Part shown: piece after piece, positions 9,762 to 18,658 of the stretch
Numbering within the stretch: position 1 is the stretch's first letter
How the letters are laid out: each line of letters starts with the position of its first letter
NCBI GenBank assembly: GCA_963833675.1
Contig: CAWHYW010000010.1
Span: 133,318-197,317, forward strand
Direction of reading: 5' to 3'
Length of the DNA: 64,000 nucleotides
Source: DASQDN01 sp963833675
GTDB taxonomy: Bacteria > Acidobacteriota > Terriglobia > Bryobacterales > Bryobacteraceae
Program-made: the position numbers and the translations under genes
The notes under the pieces: model-generated
Database searches by the model: none
What the model was told of the DNA's origin: nothing
The model's input: the letters and a program-made list of their open reading frames with translations, nothing else

Positions 9762-10589
9762 ATGATTTTCCGGACAGTTATTCCATCCCTGGGTCTGCTC
9801 TGCGCCATTTTGGGCGTGCCCGCTTGCGCCACGACCATTCTGGATTCGTTCAGCGACTCTCAGGAGACACTAATTGCTTCGGGCGGCGCGAACCCGCAGT
9901 TCGCATCTAACTCGACAGCCAATAATGCTCCGAATGCGATCGGCGGTCAGCGCGAATTAGTAATGCGCCGTGAACAAAATCGAGGCTCGGCGAGCCTGGA
10001 CGCGAATCTCTCCTCGTCAGGTCAATTGAGTTTCTCAACCGGCTCGACTGCACGGGCAAGCAGCTTAATTACCTATGATGGCCCGGGGATCGGCGCCGCT
10101 ACTTCCGCGACCTATAATCCTAATGCAAACAAATTTGGTGTACCGGATACGTTTGGACTTACTGGTGGCGGGACTACCGGCGGTATCGATCTTACTGAGG
10201 GTGGCAGGAACGACAGGGTTCGTATCCAAATCTGGTCCGATCTAGGCCTGCCGGTGATCTTTACCTTCTACCGCAGCGCAACAAATTTCGCCATGTTCAC
10301 TCTCAACGTGCCCGCCGGGACTCAGAACGCGAATGGTCCCGTACTGGAGCCGTTCGAGGCTCTGTTCACGGATTTCTCGGTGACGGGTGGGGGTTCAGTC
10401 GCGAGCATCTTCGGCGACACGAAAGCGATCACGTTGCGCCTGAATGGCACGCAATCCGGCGCTGACGCCCTGTTGGACAACTTCGTTGCTACAACAGCAG
10501 TCCCCGAGCCTTCTTCTTTATCGTTGCTGTCAATCGGCGGTTTGATCGCCGGCGCGGCGCGACGTGCGGCGCGTTTCATTCGTGCCTGA
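9762..10589 (+). CDS. PEP-CTERM sorting-signal exported protein
   Basis: 275 residues: signal peptide with the hydrophobic core IPSLGLLCAILGVPACA, a Ser/Thr/Asn/Gly-rich beta-type body, and a C-terminal sorting signal VPEPSS, hydrophobic helix and Arg-rich tail GAARRAARF. It should be exported, cut by an exosortase and released or anchored at the surface. There is no Shine-Dalgarno and a promoter sits immediately upstream, so translation may be leaderless. It overlaps the 3' end of the minus-strand ADOP relic by 14 bases. The body has no domain I recognise and no close similarity to the PEP-CTERM protein at 4171. Confidence 0.88.
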   Translation: MIFRTVIPSLGLLCAILGVPACATTILDSFSDSQETLIASGGANPQFASNSTANNAPNAIGGQRELVMRREQNRGSASLDANLSSSGQLSFSTGSTARASSLITYDGPGIGAATSATYNPNANKFGVPDTFGLTGGGTTGGIDLTEGGRNDRVRIQIWSDLGLPVIFTFYRSATNFAMFTLNVPAGTQNANGPVLEPFEALFTDFSVTGGGSVASIFGDTKAITLRLNGTQSGADALLDNFVATTAVPEPSSLSLLSIGGLIAGAARRAARFIRA

Positions 10590-11173
10590 GCGCCAGCATC
10601 GGGTCTATCGGTGAAGCCCGGCGCGCTGGCGCATAGCCCGCCAATAAGGCGGCGGCCGCCATGCAGACGACAGTTCCGGAAAGCACGATCGGGTCATTGT
10701 GCCTTAACCCGAAAAGGAAGGATTTCAGGAAGCGCGTGATTCCCCAGGCCAGGCCTAAACCGATGGCGGCTCCTGCAAGCACAAGAGCCAACACCTCACG
10801 CAACAACGCAATGATGCTCCGGCGCTCCGAGAGCTATTCTTATCCCTATCTCGCTGGTGCGGCGCGCCACCATATAGGCCATCGTGCCATACAACCCAAT
10901 GCATGCGATTGTTAGGGCGAGCACGGCAAAGCTGCTGCGGAGCTATCCGAACGTTCGCTCCTGACGGATCATACGGTCAATCTGCCAAGTCTGCGTACCT
11001 ACCTGGGTGACCGGCACATTTGCATTTAGTTCGTGCATGATACGACGTATCTCAGGAGTGAGAGCGATATGTTGGGCAATCCCATAGCCGTGTGTCGCTC
11101 CAATCCGCGCGAGGGTTTTTAGAATCAGCAGCATGTAGAGAGTGCCAGAAGGGATGTTCGGGCGGCCTTCCAT
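10576..11173 (-). pseudogene. PadR start fused to the C-terminal end of an ADOP permease
   Basis: Reading the minus strand, the first 40 codons (11173 to about 11055) are the start of a PadR repressor: SGTLYMLLILKTLARIGATH then GYGIAQHI. Without a stop the frame passes into ADOP sequence (IRRIMHELNANVPVTQVGTQ, IDRMIRQERTFG), meets a TAG at 10943-10945, continues in frame with the FtsX membrane domain (CIGLYGTMAYMVARRTSEIG), shifts frame near 10810 and ends with LLAGYAPARRASPIDPMLAL. PadR genes commonly precede ADOP genes in Acidobacteriota, so one deletion removing most of both genes would give this scar, followed by the stop and the indel. Non-functional. Confidence 0.82.
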
Positions 11174-11256
11174 AGGGGCTATGGAACGGTATCCCGGTTA
11201 GGAAAACCTCGTCACATCCTTCCCACTTCGCGAATCCAATGAGACAGGAGATGGAA

Positions 11257-11457
11257 ATGGATCGAAGGTACGAACGAGCCTATCTGTTAGAACACCCGAT
11301 AACGAGTTTGACGGTGGCGGCGGTCATTCTTACGATCGTCGGAATCGGGCTCGTGTTTACCGCCGTTGGCGCGATTGTTGGGCTGCCGATGCTACTGCTC
11401 GCGTTTATCCTTGGCGCGGTCGCCTGGTATGGGACGCGACGACATTGGCACGACTAG
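11257..11457 (+). CDS. Small two-helix membrane protein
   Basis: 66 residues with two hydrophobic segments (LTVAAVILTIVGIGLVF and VGLPMLLLAFILGAVAW) and charged ends. The ATG at 11257 has AGGAG six bases upstream and is preferred over in-frame ATGs at 11239 and 11251. I do not recognise the family. The promoter would lie in the 80 bases after the PadR relic. Function unknown. Confidence 0.6.
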   Translation: MDRRYERAYLLEHPITSLTVAAVILTIVGIGLVFTAVGAIVGLPMLLLAFILGAVAWYGTRRHWHD

Positions 11458-11513
11458 GTTCATTGGATCGAAGGCGAACTTTCTCTCCTGATGGCCGATA
11501 GCTCTGCTTCCCT

Positions 11514-11600
11514 GCTAAAGGCAAGGTGAAGAAGGTCGCCGGCCAGGGTGTTGGCCCATGATCGCCTGTGATGCGCCCTCCAGCCGCGGCCTGAGTTGGG
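11514..11600 (+). pseudogene. Possible CsbD-like relic
   Basis: The frame from 11514 reads AKGKVKKVAGQGVG and then stops; DRL follows in another frame. KGKVKKVAGQ fits the core of CsbD-like stress proteins, but the match is short, no start codon context is present, and the rest is unreadable. This 180-base gap between the small membrane protein and the M48 gene holds nothing else I can support. Confidence 0.25.
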
Positions 11601-11637
11601 CGGCTACGTCTACTTGAATATGCAACGTTCGGGCTAT

Positions 11638-12501
11638 TCAGCGGGCCTGCTGTTGAGGCTGCTGTGGTTTGGGTTCCGGCTTTGCGCACGGTTTTGGAGG
11701 AGGGAGCTTCTGCACGATCTTCTGCGCCTGGGTGAAGGCGGCCTGATCGCCGTTGGTGTACCGTTTGGCAGGAAGCTGGGCCACCAGCGTCTCGACGGAT
11801 TTCACGCGATTTCCAGGATTCGGATGCGAGGCGAAGAATTCAGCTACTCGACTCTGCTTTGCGCCGTCTGCCTCGAGCTTCTCGAAAAAGCGCGCCATCT
11901 CGACCGGGTTGTATCCTGCATCGCTGAGGATCAGAGTACCGTTGGTGTCCGCCTGTGTTTCTGCGCTTCGGGAGAAGCTCAGCAACACCGAGTTGGCTCC
12001 GAGTCCGATGCCGGTCTGCGCGATTGCGCCCAGAATCCCATTCCCCGCAATTTGTCCTCCCAATACCGCGGGTAGTTTGATCAGGTTGGCCTTCGATGCC
12101 TGATTGGTCCCATGACGCAGCGCGACGTGCGAGATTTCGTGCGACATGACACCGGCCAACTGCGCCTCATTTTCTGCCGCCTTGATCAAGCCAGTGTGTA
12201 TGAACATCGGTCCGCCCGGAAGCGCGAAGGCGTTAATCGAATCATCAGAGACGACTGTGAAGGTGTACGGGAAGTCGGAAGCGCGCTTGGACCGGGTCAG
12301 TTTCTGCCCGACGTTATCGATGTAGCGCTGCAACCCAGGATCTTTGATGACTTCGTATTGCTTCTCGATCTCTGCCGCGGTTTCTATCCCAAGTTGAATG
12401 TCCTGCTCCTTGGAGAAAAGGTTCATTCCAGGCTTGGGTTCCTTGATCTGAGCGGACAACGAAGAAACCAGCAAGAGTAGGGAAACGAGTAGATATCGCA
12501 T
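11638..12501 (-). CDS. Secreted M48 family metallopeptidase
   Basis: 287 residues. Signal peptide MRYLLVSLLLLVSSLSAQ, then the M48 catalytic region with the zinc site HEISH (HExxH) in GVMSHEISHVALRHG, the third-ligand region ETQADTNG, and a Pro/Gln/Lys-rich tail. BepA/LoiP-like M48 proteins act on periplasmic or outer-membrane proteins. The ATG at 12501 follows a strong AGGAGG at a spacing of 5, so the longer open frame up to 12825 is rejected. It overlaps the truncated regulator gene on the same strand. Confidence 0.9.
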   Translation of the reverse strand: MRYLLVSLLLLVSSLSAQIKEPKPGMNLFSKEQDIQLGIETAAEIEKQYEVIKDPGLQRYIDNVGQKLTRSKRASDFPYTFTVVSDDSINAFALPGGPMFIHTGLIKAAENEAQLAGVMSHEISHVALRHGTNQASKANLIKLPAVLGGQIAGNGILGAIAQTGIGLGANSVLLSFSRSAETQADTNGTLILSDAGYNPVEMARFFEKLEADGAKQSRVAEFFASHPNPGNRVKSVETLVAQLPAKRYTNGDQAAFTQAQKIVQKLPPPKPCAKPEPKPQQPQQQAR

Positions 12502-13090
12502 AGGGGCCTCCTGGTTTTTGCAGATCGCCGGACCAACCGTTCTCAGGCACAGGTTGACGAAGGAGCCGGTCGGCGCGCAGATACTGTTCCAGGGTCGCCG
12601 GGTTCTCTGGTTTGTTTCGCGGCGCTGCGGTAAGAAGTATCCCGACGAAGACTGCGAAGGTGATCGCTGCGCGTGCGAGTGCGGAAGCTCCACTCGCTCG
12701 CGCTGAAGCGAATATCGCTCGTGGCTCTGAAGCTGATGCGTCGGGTAATGTTGTTGTGAAGAAGGGCACATAAGATCCCTTCGGAAGTTCGATGCGAACC
12801 GGCGCGGTCGCTCCTTCGGAAGCATAGTAATCGCGTAGTTTTGCGCGCAACCGACTTGCTTCTACGCGCACCGTTGAATCGATTTGCGGGTCGTAGTCGC
12901 TGCCCCTTCCATATACCTCGGTCGCAATTACATACTCCTTGATTACCTCGCCTTCTCCACTGAGCTCTTTGTCCACGACGAATGTCAGGAAGAGGCTCAG
13001 ACGTCTGGCCGATCGGAACAGCCGACTGGCCAGTAACTCAGTCAAGTGTGCGCGAATGACGGCTTCATTGTGCGATGGATTACGATGCAT
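12314..13090 (-). pseudogene. Truncated winged-helix membrane regulator
   Basis: The first 100 residues match the N-terminal DNA-binding module of acidobacterial membrane regulators: LFRSARRLSLFLTFVVD, then EYVIATEVYGRG, DYDPQIDSTVRVEASRLRAK and RIELPKGSYVP. A single membrane helix follows (ALARAAITFAVFVGILLTA). Normally a long TolB-like or TPR sensor part comes next; here about 25 plausible residues remain and the frame then runs through the Shine-Dalgarno and start of the M48 gene to a stop at 12314. The sensor part appears deleted. It might still bind DNA from the membrane, but the family architecture is incomplete. Confidence 0.6.
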
Positions 13091-13158
13091 GGGCTACTCC
13101 GACGTTTGCTAACGGATCCTAACGTCTTAAACGCGGAATTTTGCGTCAAATTGGATTC

Positions 13159-14796
13159 ATGAAACACACGAACTCACTCTTTTTACTGTTGGTGAGCGCG
13201 TTTGCCGGTTACTCGCAACACCATCACGAAGCGCAGCAGTCAACCAAGCCTGCGGAACTATTGGAAGGGCTTGGGAACCACAGCCATCCGATCCAGACGA
13301 GTTCAGCGGAAGCACAGAAATTCTTTGACCAGGGACTCGCGCTGGTCTATGGCTTCAACCACGATGAGGCCGCTCGCCTGTTCGCGAGGGCGGCGGAACT
13401 GGATCCGAAGTCTCCAATGCCGCATTGGGGAATTGCGCTGGCGTTGGGACCGAACTACAACATGCCGCCAATGCCGGAACGCGAAGAGAAGGCGTGGCAG
13501 GCGATTGAAAAGGCGATTGCGTTATCCCGGAAGGCGCCTGTGAATGAGCGCGCCTATGTTGACGCCCTGACAAAACGCTATTCAAAAGACCCAGAGGCGG
13601 ATCGCAAACAACTCGCGGTGTTCTACAAAGACGCGATGAAAGAAGTCATGCAGCAATATCCGGACGACCTGGATGCCGCAACTCTTTACGCCGAATCGCT
13701 CATGAATCTTCGGCCCTGGCAATTGTGGAGCGCCTCCGGCGAACCGGCGGAAGGAACTTTGGAGATTGTCAATGTGCTGGAACATGTGCTCCGCAGGGAC
13801 CCGGAACATCCAGGAGCAAATCATTACTACATTCACGCGTTGGAAGCCTCGAAGACTCCGGAGCGAGCGCTTCCGAGCGCAATGCGACTGGGTTCGCTGA
13901 TGCCCGGGGCCGGCCATATCGTTCACATGCCGTCGCATATCTTGCTGCGTCTTGGCGATTACGAGCAATCGGCGACCGTGAACGAGACAGCATCGCGAGT
14001 GGATGAGAGGTACATCAGCCGATCAGGAGCGAAGGGAGTTTATCCGCTGATGTATTACTCGCATAACCTGCATTTCGTCTCTTATGCTCGGATGTTTCAG
14101 GGCAAGTACGAAGAATCGATTGACTACGCGAAGCGTCTGCGCGCGAATGTCGATGGGGCTATCGATGATATGCCGATGATCGCTCCCTATGGCGCTTTCG
14201 AATGGTTAGTGATGACGACTTTCGGACGATGGGACGAGATTCTGCATGAAAAGGAACCGAAAGAAAAGAATTTGTTTTTGCAAGCGATGTTCCGGTATGC
14301 CCGTGCCGCCGCGTTTGCGGGCAAGGGCAATGTGAAGGATGCGCAAGCTGAGCAGGAACGAATGCAGGCGACCGCCGACAGGATTCCCGAGACTGAGATG
14401 CTGATGATCAACAGCGCTCGGAGCCTTGTCGCTATCGGATTGGAGGACGTAAGCGCGAGGATCAGCCGCTGCAAGGGAGACAAGGAGGCCGAGGTCGCTC
14501 ACCTGCGCCGGGCGGTGGAGTTACAGGATGCGCTCGGGTATATGGAGCCGCCGGAGTGGCACTACACGATTAGAACTTCACTCGGGGCCGCGCTGCTGCG
14601 CGACGGCAAGGCTGCGGAAGCAGAAGGCGTATTCCGTAAGGACCTGGAGATGAATCCGCGGAACGGACGCTCGCTGTTCGGGCTGTTGAAGGCGTTGGAG
14701 ACGCAATCGAAAGAAGTATCGATCGAGTGGGTGAAGAAGGAGTTTGCCGAAGCATGGAAGAATTCGCAATTGCCGCTTACGGTGGAATCTCTGTAG
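13159..14796 (+). CDS. Exported tetratricopeptide repeat protein
   Basis: 545 residues with a signal peptide (NSLFLLLVSAFAGYSQ) followed by TPR-type helices; the first repeat, FDQGLALVYGFNHDEAARLF then AELDPKSPMPHWGIALALG, is typical of a large bacterial secreted TPR family. Later units include VFRKDLEMNPRNGRSLFGLL. The function of this family is not known; TPRs mediate protein contacts. Start at ATG 13159, directly upstream of the signal peptide; no Shine-Dalgarno is visible. It is divergent from the truncated regulator, with 68 bases between them. Confidence 0.85.
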   Translation: MKHTNSLFLLLVSAFAGYSQHHHEAQQSTKPAELLEGLGNHSHPIQTSSAEAQKFFDQGLALVYGFNHDEAARLFARAAELDPKSPMPHWGIALALGPNYNMPPMPEREEKAWQAIEKAIALSRKAPVNERAYVDALTKRYSKDPEADRKQLAVFYKDAMKEVMQQYPDDLDAATLYAESLMNLRPWQLWSASGEPAEGTLEIVNVLEHVLRRDPEHPGANHYYIHALEASKTPERALPSAMRLGSLMPGAGHIVHMPSHILLRLGDYEQSATVNETASRVDERYISRSGAKGVYPLMYYSHNLHFVSYARMFQGKYEESIDYAKRLRANVDGAIDDMPMIAPYGAFEWLVMTTFGRWDEILHEKEPKEKNLFLQAMFRYARAAAFAGKGNVKDAQAEQERMQATADRIPETEMLMINSARSLVAIGLEDVSARISRCKGDKEAEVAHLRRAVELQDALGYMEPPEWHYTIRTSLGAALLRDGKAAEAEGVFRKDLEMNPRNGRSLFGLLKALETQSKEVSIEWVKKEFAEAWKNSQLPLTVESL

Positions 14797-14864
14797 CTGC
14801 TTCTGATAGGCTTTGGTGAGCTTCGCCGATTGAAGCGAAGTGGATGACAGGTAAGAGGATTGAA

Positions 14865-15044
14865 ATGGAAAACGAAACACTCGCTCGGACAAGCTCAGGT
14901 GACTATAGCGTTTCGATTTGGATCATCCTGGCAGTCATTTTGATTGTGAGTACGGTCATCGCGATCGGGAGCATAAGTCTTCTCGATTCCCACCAGCAGG
15001 GTCAAGTCCCTACCGGGTCCCAATCGGTTCCTTCCATGCGCTAG
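14865..15044 (+). CDS. Small single-pass membrane protein
   Basis: 59 residues: a polar N-terminus, one helix (WIILAVILIVSTVIAIGSI) and a polar Gln/Ser-rich tail. AGAGGA lies about 5 bases before the ATG at 14865. It follows the TPR gene by 68 bases and may share its transcript. No family recognised. Confidence 0.5.
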   Translation: MENETLARTSSGDYSVSIWIILAVILIVSTVIAIGSISLLDSHQQGQVPTGSQSVPSMR

Positions 15045-15058
15045 CTGTTATTTCAGTC

Positions 15059-15087
15059 GCTCCTCCCTGCGCGCTTACGGGAGGAGC
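15059..15087. terminator. Hairpin between convergent genes, likely bidirectional terminator
   Basis: GCTCCTCCC (15059-15067) and GGGAGGAGC (15079-15087) form a perfect 9-base stem with an 11-base loop. It sits between the ends of the convergent genes at 15044 and 15101. There is no U-tract on either side, so the terminator role rests on position and stem strength. Confidence 0.55.
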
Positions 15088-15100
15088 ATGTCTGTTAGCT

Positions 15101-15433
15101 CTATTTCGCTGATTTGGCCTCGCACGTGGGAGATACGTGCTCTACTTTCGTTACGTCGAACACGTCGCCGGTACGTGCGCCGGTGATTTTCACTGTGTGA
15201 TTGCCGGAATGCTTCTCGAGATCCGCAGGTCCGGTCACCGTCATTTTTCGACCGGTCTTCAAATCCGTAAATGTATAGTGCTGTGGCCGTTCGCCTTTGT
15301 TCAGACAGCCGGTGAGCGTCATTGTCTTACTCAGTTTTGCCGGTTCTGGCTTCTCCTGGGCCACGGCAGGAATTCCGACCGTAAGCAGCGTAAGACACGT
15401 AAATGTCAGCCGTTGTCTTTGTAGCTTGTTCAT
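15101..15433 (-). CDS. Secreted DUF5818-like protein
   Basis: 110 residues. Signal peptide with the core RLTFTCLTLLTVGIPAVA, then a small beta domain: TLTGCLNKGERPQHYTFTD, TGPADLEKHSGNHTVKITG and a final Cys. The LTGCL start with the H(S/V)G-H-V-ITG block matches small secreted acidobacterial proteins assigned to DUF5818, of unknown role. GGAAGGA lies 7 bases before the ATG at 15433; the open frame continues upstream to 15502 but without signal character. Confidence 0.7.
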   Translation of the reverse strand: MNKLQRQRLTFTCLTLLTVGIPAVAQEKPEPAKLSKTMTLTGCLNKGERPQHYTFTDLKTGRKMTVTGPADLEKHSGNHTVKITGARTGDVFDVTKVEHVSPTCEAKSAK

Positions 15434-15750
15434 ATGTACATCCTTCCGGCGCCGAGGCGTCGTCGATTTGTAAGACCAGATCCGTGGGGTGGAATGTTTC
15501 AATTTCGCACGCTAACGGCTTGTCAATAAACCTCCACCCCTAGGGGTCGTGGCTCTGTTTCGATGGCTTTCCGCTTTGCGGCCGCGTCTGAGTTGGGTTC
15601 TTACACCGAAAACTCCGGCGTAAAACACCGTAGAAACCCGGATAGGCCGTTAGCGCATTAGCCCGTATTCTGAAGACCGAGGTAACGCCCGCCAGCGAGG
15701 AAAGCGCACCCGGTCTGCGGCTGTCGAACTTCCGAACTGCGAACACCGAC
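15434..15750. other. Divergent intergenic region with a 12-base palindrome
   Basis: This 317-base gap separates the DUF5818-like gene (minus) from the receiver gene (plus). It has no open frame worth reporting. The perfect palindrome ACCCCTAGGGGT at 15536-15547 follows TTGTCA (15520-15525) and is the only structured element; it could be an operator for either gene. Confidence 0.5.
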
Positions 15751-16143
15751 ATGAAACAAAGCCTATCCAACGTTATTCATCTCTCTCCGGTAGTGAGCAT
15801 CCTCAAGATCGTGAAGGAGGAACTGGAGACGGTGTGGGGTTCGGAAGTTAACATTCTCAGCTTCACAGATGCGATATCCGCCGGTCGACAGATCCTCTTT
15901 GCGCCGGAAGCTCCTATCACTCTGGCGATTGTAGATGTCGGCACACAAAAAGCAGACCACTTCATAGCCGCCCTACAGGATCTTTATCCCCGCTGTCCTA
16001 TCGTTCTAACAACGGGCGAAGCACGTGGCGTCGATCATACTCTAGTGCCTTCAGACAAGCTTCAGGTTCTTGTAAAGCCATTTACAGTCAGTCAGTTAGT
16101 CCAAGCAGCCGAGAGGTGTCTAACTTGCAGTCCAACGCGGTAA
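15751..16143 (+). CDS. Degenerate receiver-domain protein
   Basis: 130 residues with the alternating fold of a CheY-like receiver. The phospho-acceptor strand is LAIVDVGTQKADHF and the conserved Lys-Pro is in LQVLVKPFTVSQL, but the N-terminal acidic pair of a true receiver is replaced (HLSPVVSILKIV). It may therefore not be phosphorylated in the normal way. No output domain. Its last 9 codons overlap the next response regulator, so the two are co-translated. Confidence 0.7.
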   Translation: MKQSLSNVIHLSPVVSILKIVKEELETVWGSEVNILSFTDAISAGRQILFAPEAPITLAIVDVGTQKADHFIAALQDLYPRCPIVLTTGEARGVDHTLVPSDKLQVLVKPFTVSQLVQAAERCLTCSPTR

Positions 16144-16583
16144 CGAATGAAAATCCCGACATCCTGCTAATCGAAGATAATCCGGGCGACGTCTGTCTGA
16201 TCCGTATCGCATTGAGTGAATGCGATATAACATGCACTCTCCACACTGCCACGGACGGAGATCAGGCGATACGATTTTTGTATGACAAATCTCGGCGTGT
16301 CCCACGTCCTGCTCTCGTGCTTCTCGATCTCAACTTACCGTTTCTCACTGGGCACGAAGTATTGGAATGCATTCGGTCGCGATCGGAGACGCGCACGTTA
16401 CCGGTGATCGTGATGTCATCATCGCGAGACCCCGTCGATGTAAGGAGGGCATACCGATCCGGCGCAAACTGCTACCTGCATAAGCCCACGGAGTTCGACG
16501 AGTTGATTAGGATAATGCGTGGCCTCACACAGTTCTGGTTTAACATCGTGCGACTGCCCGGATACCCAAGTCAAGTCGTCTAA
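16116..16583 (+). CDS. Single-domain response regulator, Rcp1-like
   Basis: 155 residues, receiver only. The acidic pocket (LLIEDNPGD), phospho-acceptor Asp in ALVLLDLNLPFLTG, Ser switch in VIVMSSSRDP and Lys in CYLHKPTEFDE are all present. The DNPGD motif and the DLNLP strand resemble phytochrome-partner regulators of the Rcp1 type. The GTG start at 16116 and a TTG at 16125 with GAGGTG upstream are both possible. It converges on the histidine kinase gene with a 4-base overlap of the stops. Confidence 0.88.
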   Translation: MSNLQSNAVTNENPDILLIEDNPGDVCLIRIALSECDITCTLHTATDGDQAIRFLYDKSRRVPRPALVLLDLNLPFLTGHEVLECIRSRSETRTLPVIVMSSSRDPVDVRRAYRSGANCYLHKPTEFDELIRIMRGLTQFWFNIVRLPGYPSQVV

Positions 16584-18652
16584 GCTTCCGCACGGTTCAT
16601 CAGTGCGCCCGCTGGTTCAGGAACACGGATTCGTAACGTGGTTCCTTCGTTCGGGGCACTTCGTAACTCCATTGTGCCGTTCACCAAACGCGTACGCTCT
16701 TTAATAGAGACTAAACCAAGGCCCACAAAATTTTCCCGGGCCTCCGGCGTCATGCCCACACCTTTGTCTTCGATAGTTAACGACAAGAAGCCTCCGGAAC
16801 GCTCAAGGGCTACAACAGCCTCGCGGACCGCAGCGTGCTTAACGACATTCTGGAGCGCTTCCTGAGCGATCCTATATAAGCAAAGAGCAGCCTCTTTGGA
16901 GACTCTTTCGAAAGAGCCTGAGGTTTGAAGGCATACGCGGATCCCAGTGAGAGCTTCGAACTCCGAACAATACGCCTGGAGAGCCGCAGCCAGTCCGGAA
17001 TACTCCAACGCCGCCGGATGTAGTTGGTGCGAAAGACGCCTTACGTTTTCAGAGAGCTGGACAACCCGTTCCTGCAAACGTCCGCTCTGCGCCAATGCGC
17101 TGGTGCAACCCGGCGGGATAGCCCGTTTCAAATTGCTGATCCCCAAGCTCAACGTGGCGATTCCCTGGCTCAAGTCGTCATGAAGTTCGCGCGCTATCCG
17201 TGCGCGCTCTTCCTCTTGCGCATTGATCAGACGGGCGTTCAGCGCCTGAATCTCTTTTTCCGCGCGTGTTCGATCCTTTAACTGTTTTTCAAGCCTCGAG
17301 TTCGCGTGCCGCAAGAGTTCTTCCGCGTGTTTACGTTCGGTAATATCAAGCACCGAACCCGAATACCCGGCGAATTTCCCATTGACAAATCTGGGAGACC
17401 CCTGGTTCAGCACCCAGCGATATTCACCGTCGTGCCGACGCAACCGAAATTCATCCAAATAGTCGCACTGCCGCTCCTGGCAAGTGTGGAACTTATCCCG
17501 TGCCCCAGCGACATCATCCGGATGCAAGTCGGTGGCCCATTGACCGGAGAGGCGCTGCTGCGGCTTTCCCAGAAATTTCGCCAGGGGTTTGTTGATGAAC
17601 GAGTTTTCTTCTGTCGCGGTCGACATCCATAAGTAGGCCGGTGTTTCATTCGCTATCATCCGCGCCCATTCATCGCGCTTTTCGTGTTCGTGGAATTGCC
17701 GGCTCCTCCAGATCAGGGCGATTCCTGACACGTTCGCAATCCCAATCAGCAGGACAAGGGACATCATTTCCCACCAGCGCTTTCGTATCGGGGCTTTCAC
17801 CTCCTCCGAATCGATTTTGGCGACAACAGCCCACGACGAGTCCGGAACGCTGCGTAGCGAGGAAAGAACTTGCACGCCTCGATAGTCAGTCCCCCGGCGC
17901 AGCCAGCCGGCTTTCAATTGTTCGTCGGTAGGAACCGCAAGATCCTTCAAAGATCTACGCATCAACATTGCAGTACCGGGACGATTTCGCACATCGTTTA
18001 GGACCAGTGCCGTATCTCCTTCCCTCCTCACCAACAAGGTTTCAGCGGACGAGCTCGGCGTGGGCCATGACTGCAGGTACGGAAATAGAAACCGCGACCC
18101 GTCGATATCCAGCACGAAAGCTCCAAGCGAATGCAGAGGAACAATCAGGGCCATTAGCGAACGTTGATTTCGCACATCACGGTAAAGGTCGGAAAGGATG
18201 ACACGGGATGCGCCAGTTGCAGCCCGCACAAACTCCATCAAGTGATCAGAATCACTCGTATCTGAATTGAGTCGTAACCGGATATTACCGTTGACGTCGA
18301 CCAGAATCCCGTTGGTGTAGCCGAATTCAGCGGACAAAGCTGAGAGCAGGTCGAGAATCACAGCGCGGTCGCGATCACCGACTTGTTTCCCAGACAGGAT
18401 TCTTTCCGCATTTCGCGCAGCAGGGGAGGCTGCAACAACCCGACCATCTCCCAAACGCTCACGTCGCCAGTTCGCAATCTGCTGAACCTTGGCGTCGCTG
18501 ACAGAAGTCAGTTGTCGTATCGTAGCTTCTTCAATCTCCGCGCGTTGCTGAGCGTAATACCACCATGCCGTCAGCGCCATCGCGACAGCGGCGCCAGTGA
18601 AAACCAGGCTCAATGCACGGCCGTGTTTCGTTGACAGGCTTACATCGCCCAT
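16580..18652 (-). CDS. Membrane-bound PAS sensor histidine kinase (NarX/DegS type)
   Basis: 690 residues: helix 1 (SLVFTGAAVAMALTAWW), a periplasmic sensor domain of about 260 residues, helix 2 (MSLVLLIGIANVSGIALIW), a PAS domain ending in GSVLDITERK, a coiled segment, a HisKA_3 dimerisation helix with the phospho-accepting His in ARELHDDLSQG, and a HATPase domain (NVVKHA, EDKGVGM, FVGLGL). The kinase autophosphorylates on His and should pass phosphate to a NarL/FixJ-type regulator. The gene for that regulator lies 6 bases upstream on the same strand, so they form a pair. Confidence 0.93.
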   Translation of the reverse strand: MGDVSLSTKHGRALSLVFTGAAVAMALTAWWYYAQQRAEIEEATIRQLTSVSDAKVQQIANWRRERLGDGRVVAASPAARNAERILSGKQVGDRDRAVILDLLSALSAEFGYTNGILVDVNGNIRLRLNSDTSDSDHLMEFVRAATGASRVILSDLYRDVRNQRSLMALIVPLHSLGAFVLDIDGSRFLFPYLQSWPTPSSSAETLLVRREGDTALVLNDVRNRPGTAMLMRRSLKDLAVPTDEQLKAGWLRRGTDYRGVQVLSSLRSVPDSSWAVVAKIDSEEVKAPIRKRWWEMMSLVLLIGIANVSGIALIWRSRQFHEHEKRDEWARMIANETPAYLWMSTATEENSFINKPLAKFLGKPQQRLSGQWATDLHPDDVAGARDKFHTCQERQCDYLDEFRLRRHDGEYRWVLNQGSPRFVNGKFAGYSGSVLDITERKHAEELLRHANSRLEKQLKDRTRAEKEIQALNARLINAQEEERARIARELHDDLSQGIATLSLGISNLKRAIPPGCTSALAQSGRLQERVVQLSENVRRLSHQLHPAALEYSGLAAALQAYCSEFEALTGIRVCLQTSGSFERVSKEAALCLYRIAQEALQNVVKHAAVREAVVALERSGGFLSLTIEDKGVGMTPEARENFVGLGLVSIKERTRLVNGTMELRSAPNEGTTLRIRVPEPAGALMNRAEA

Positions 18653-18658
18653 AGCATC

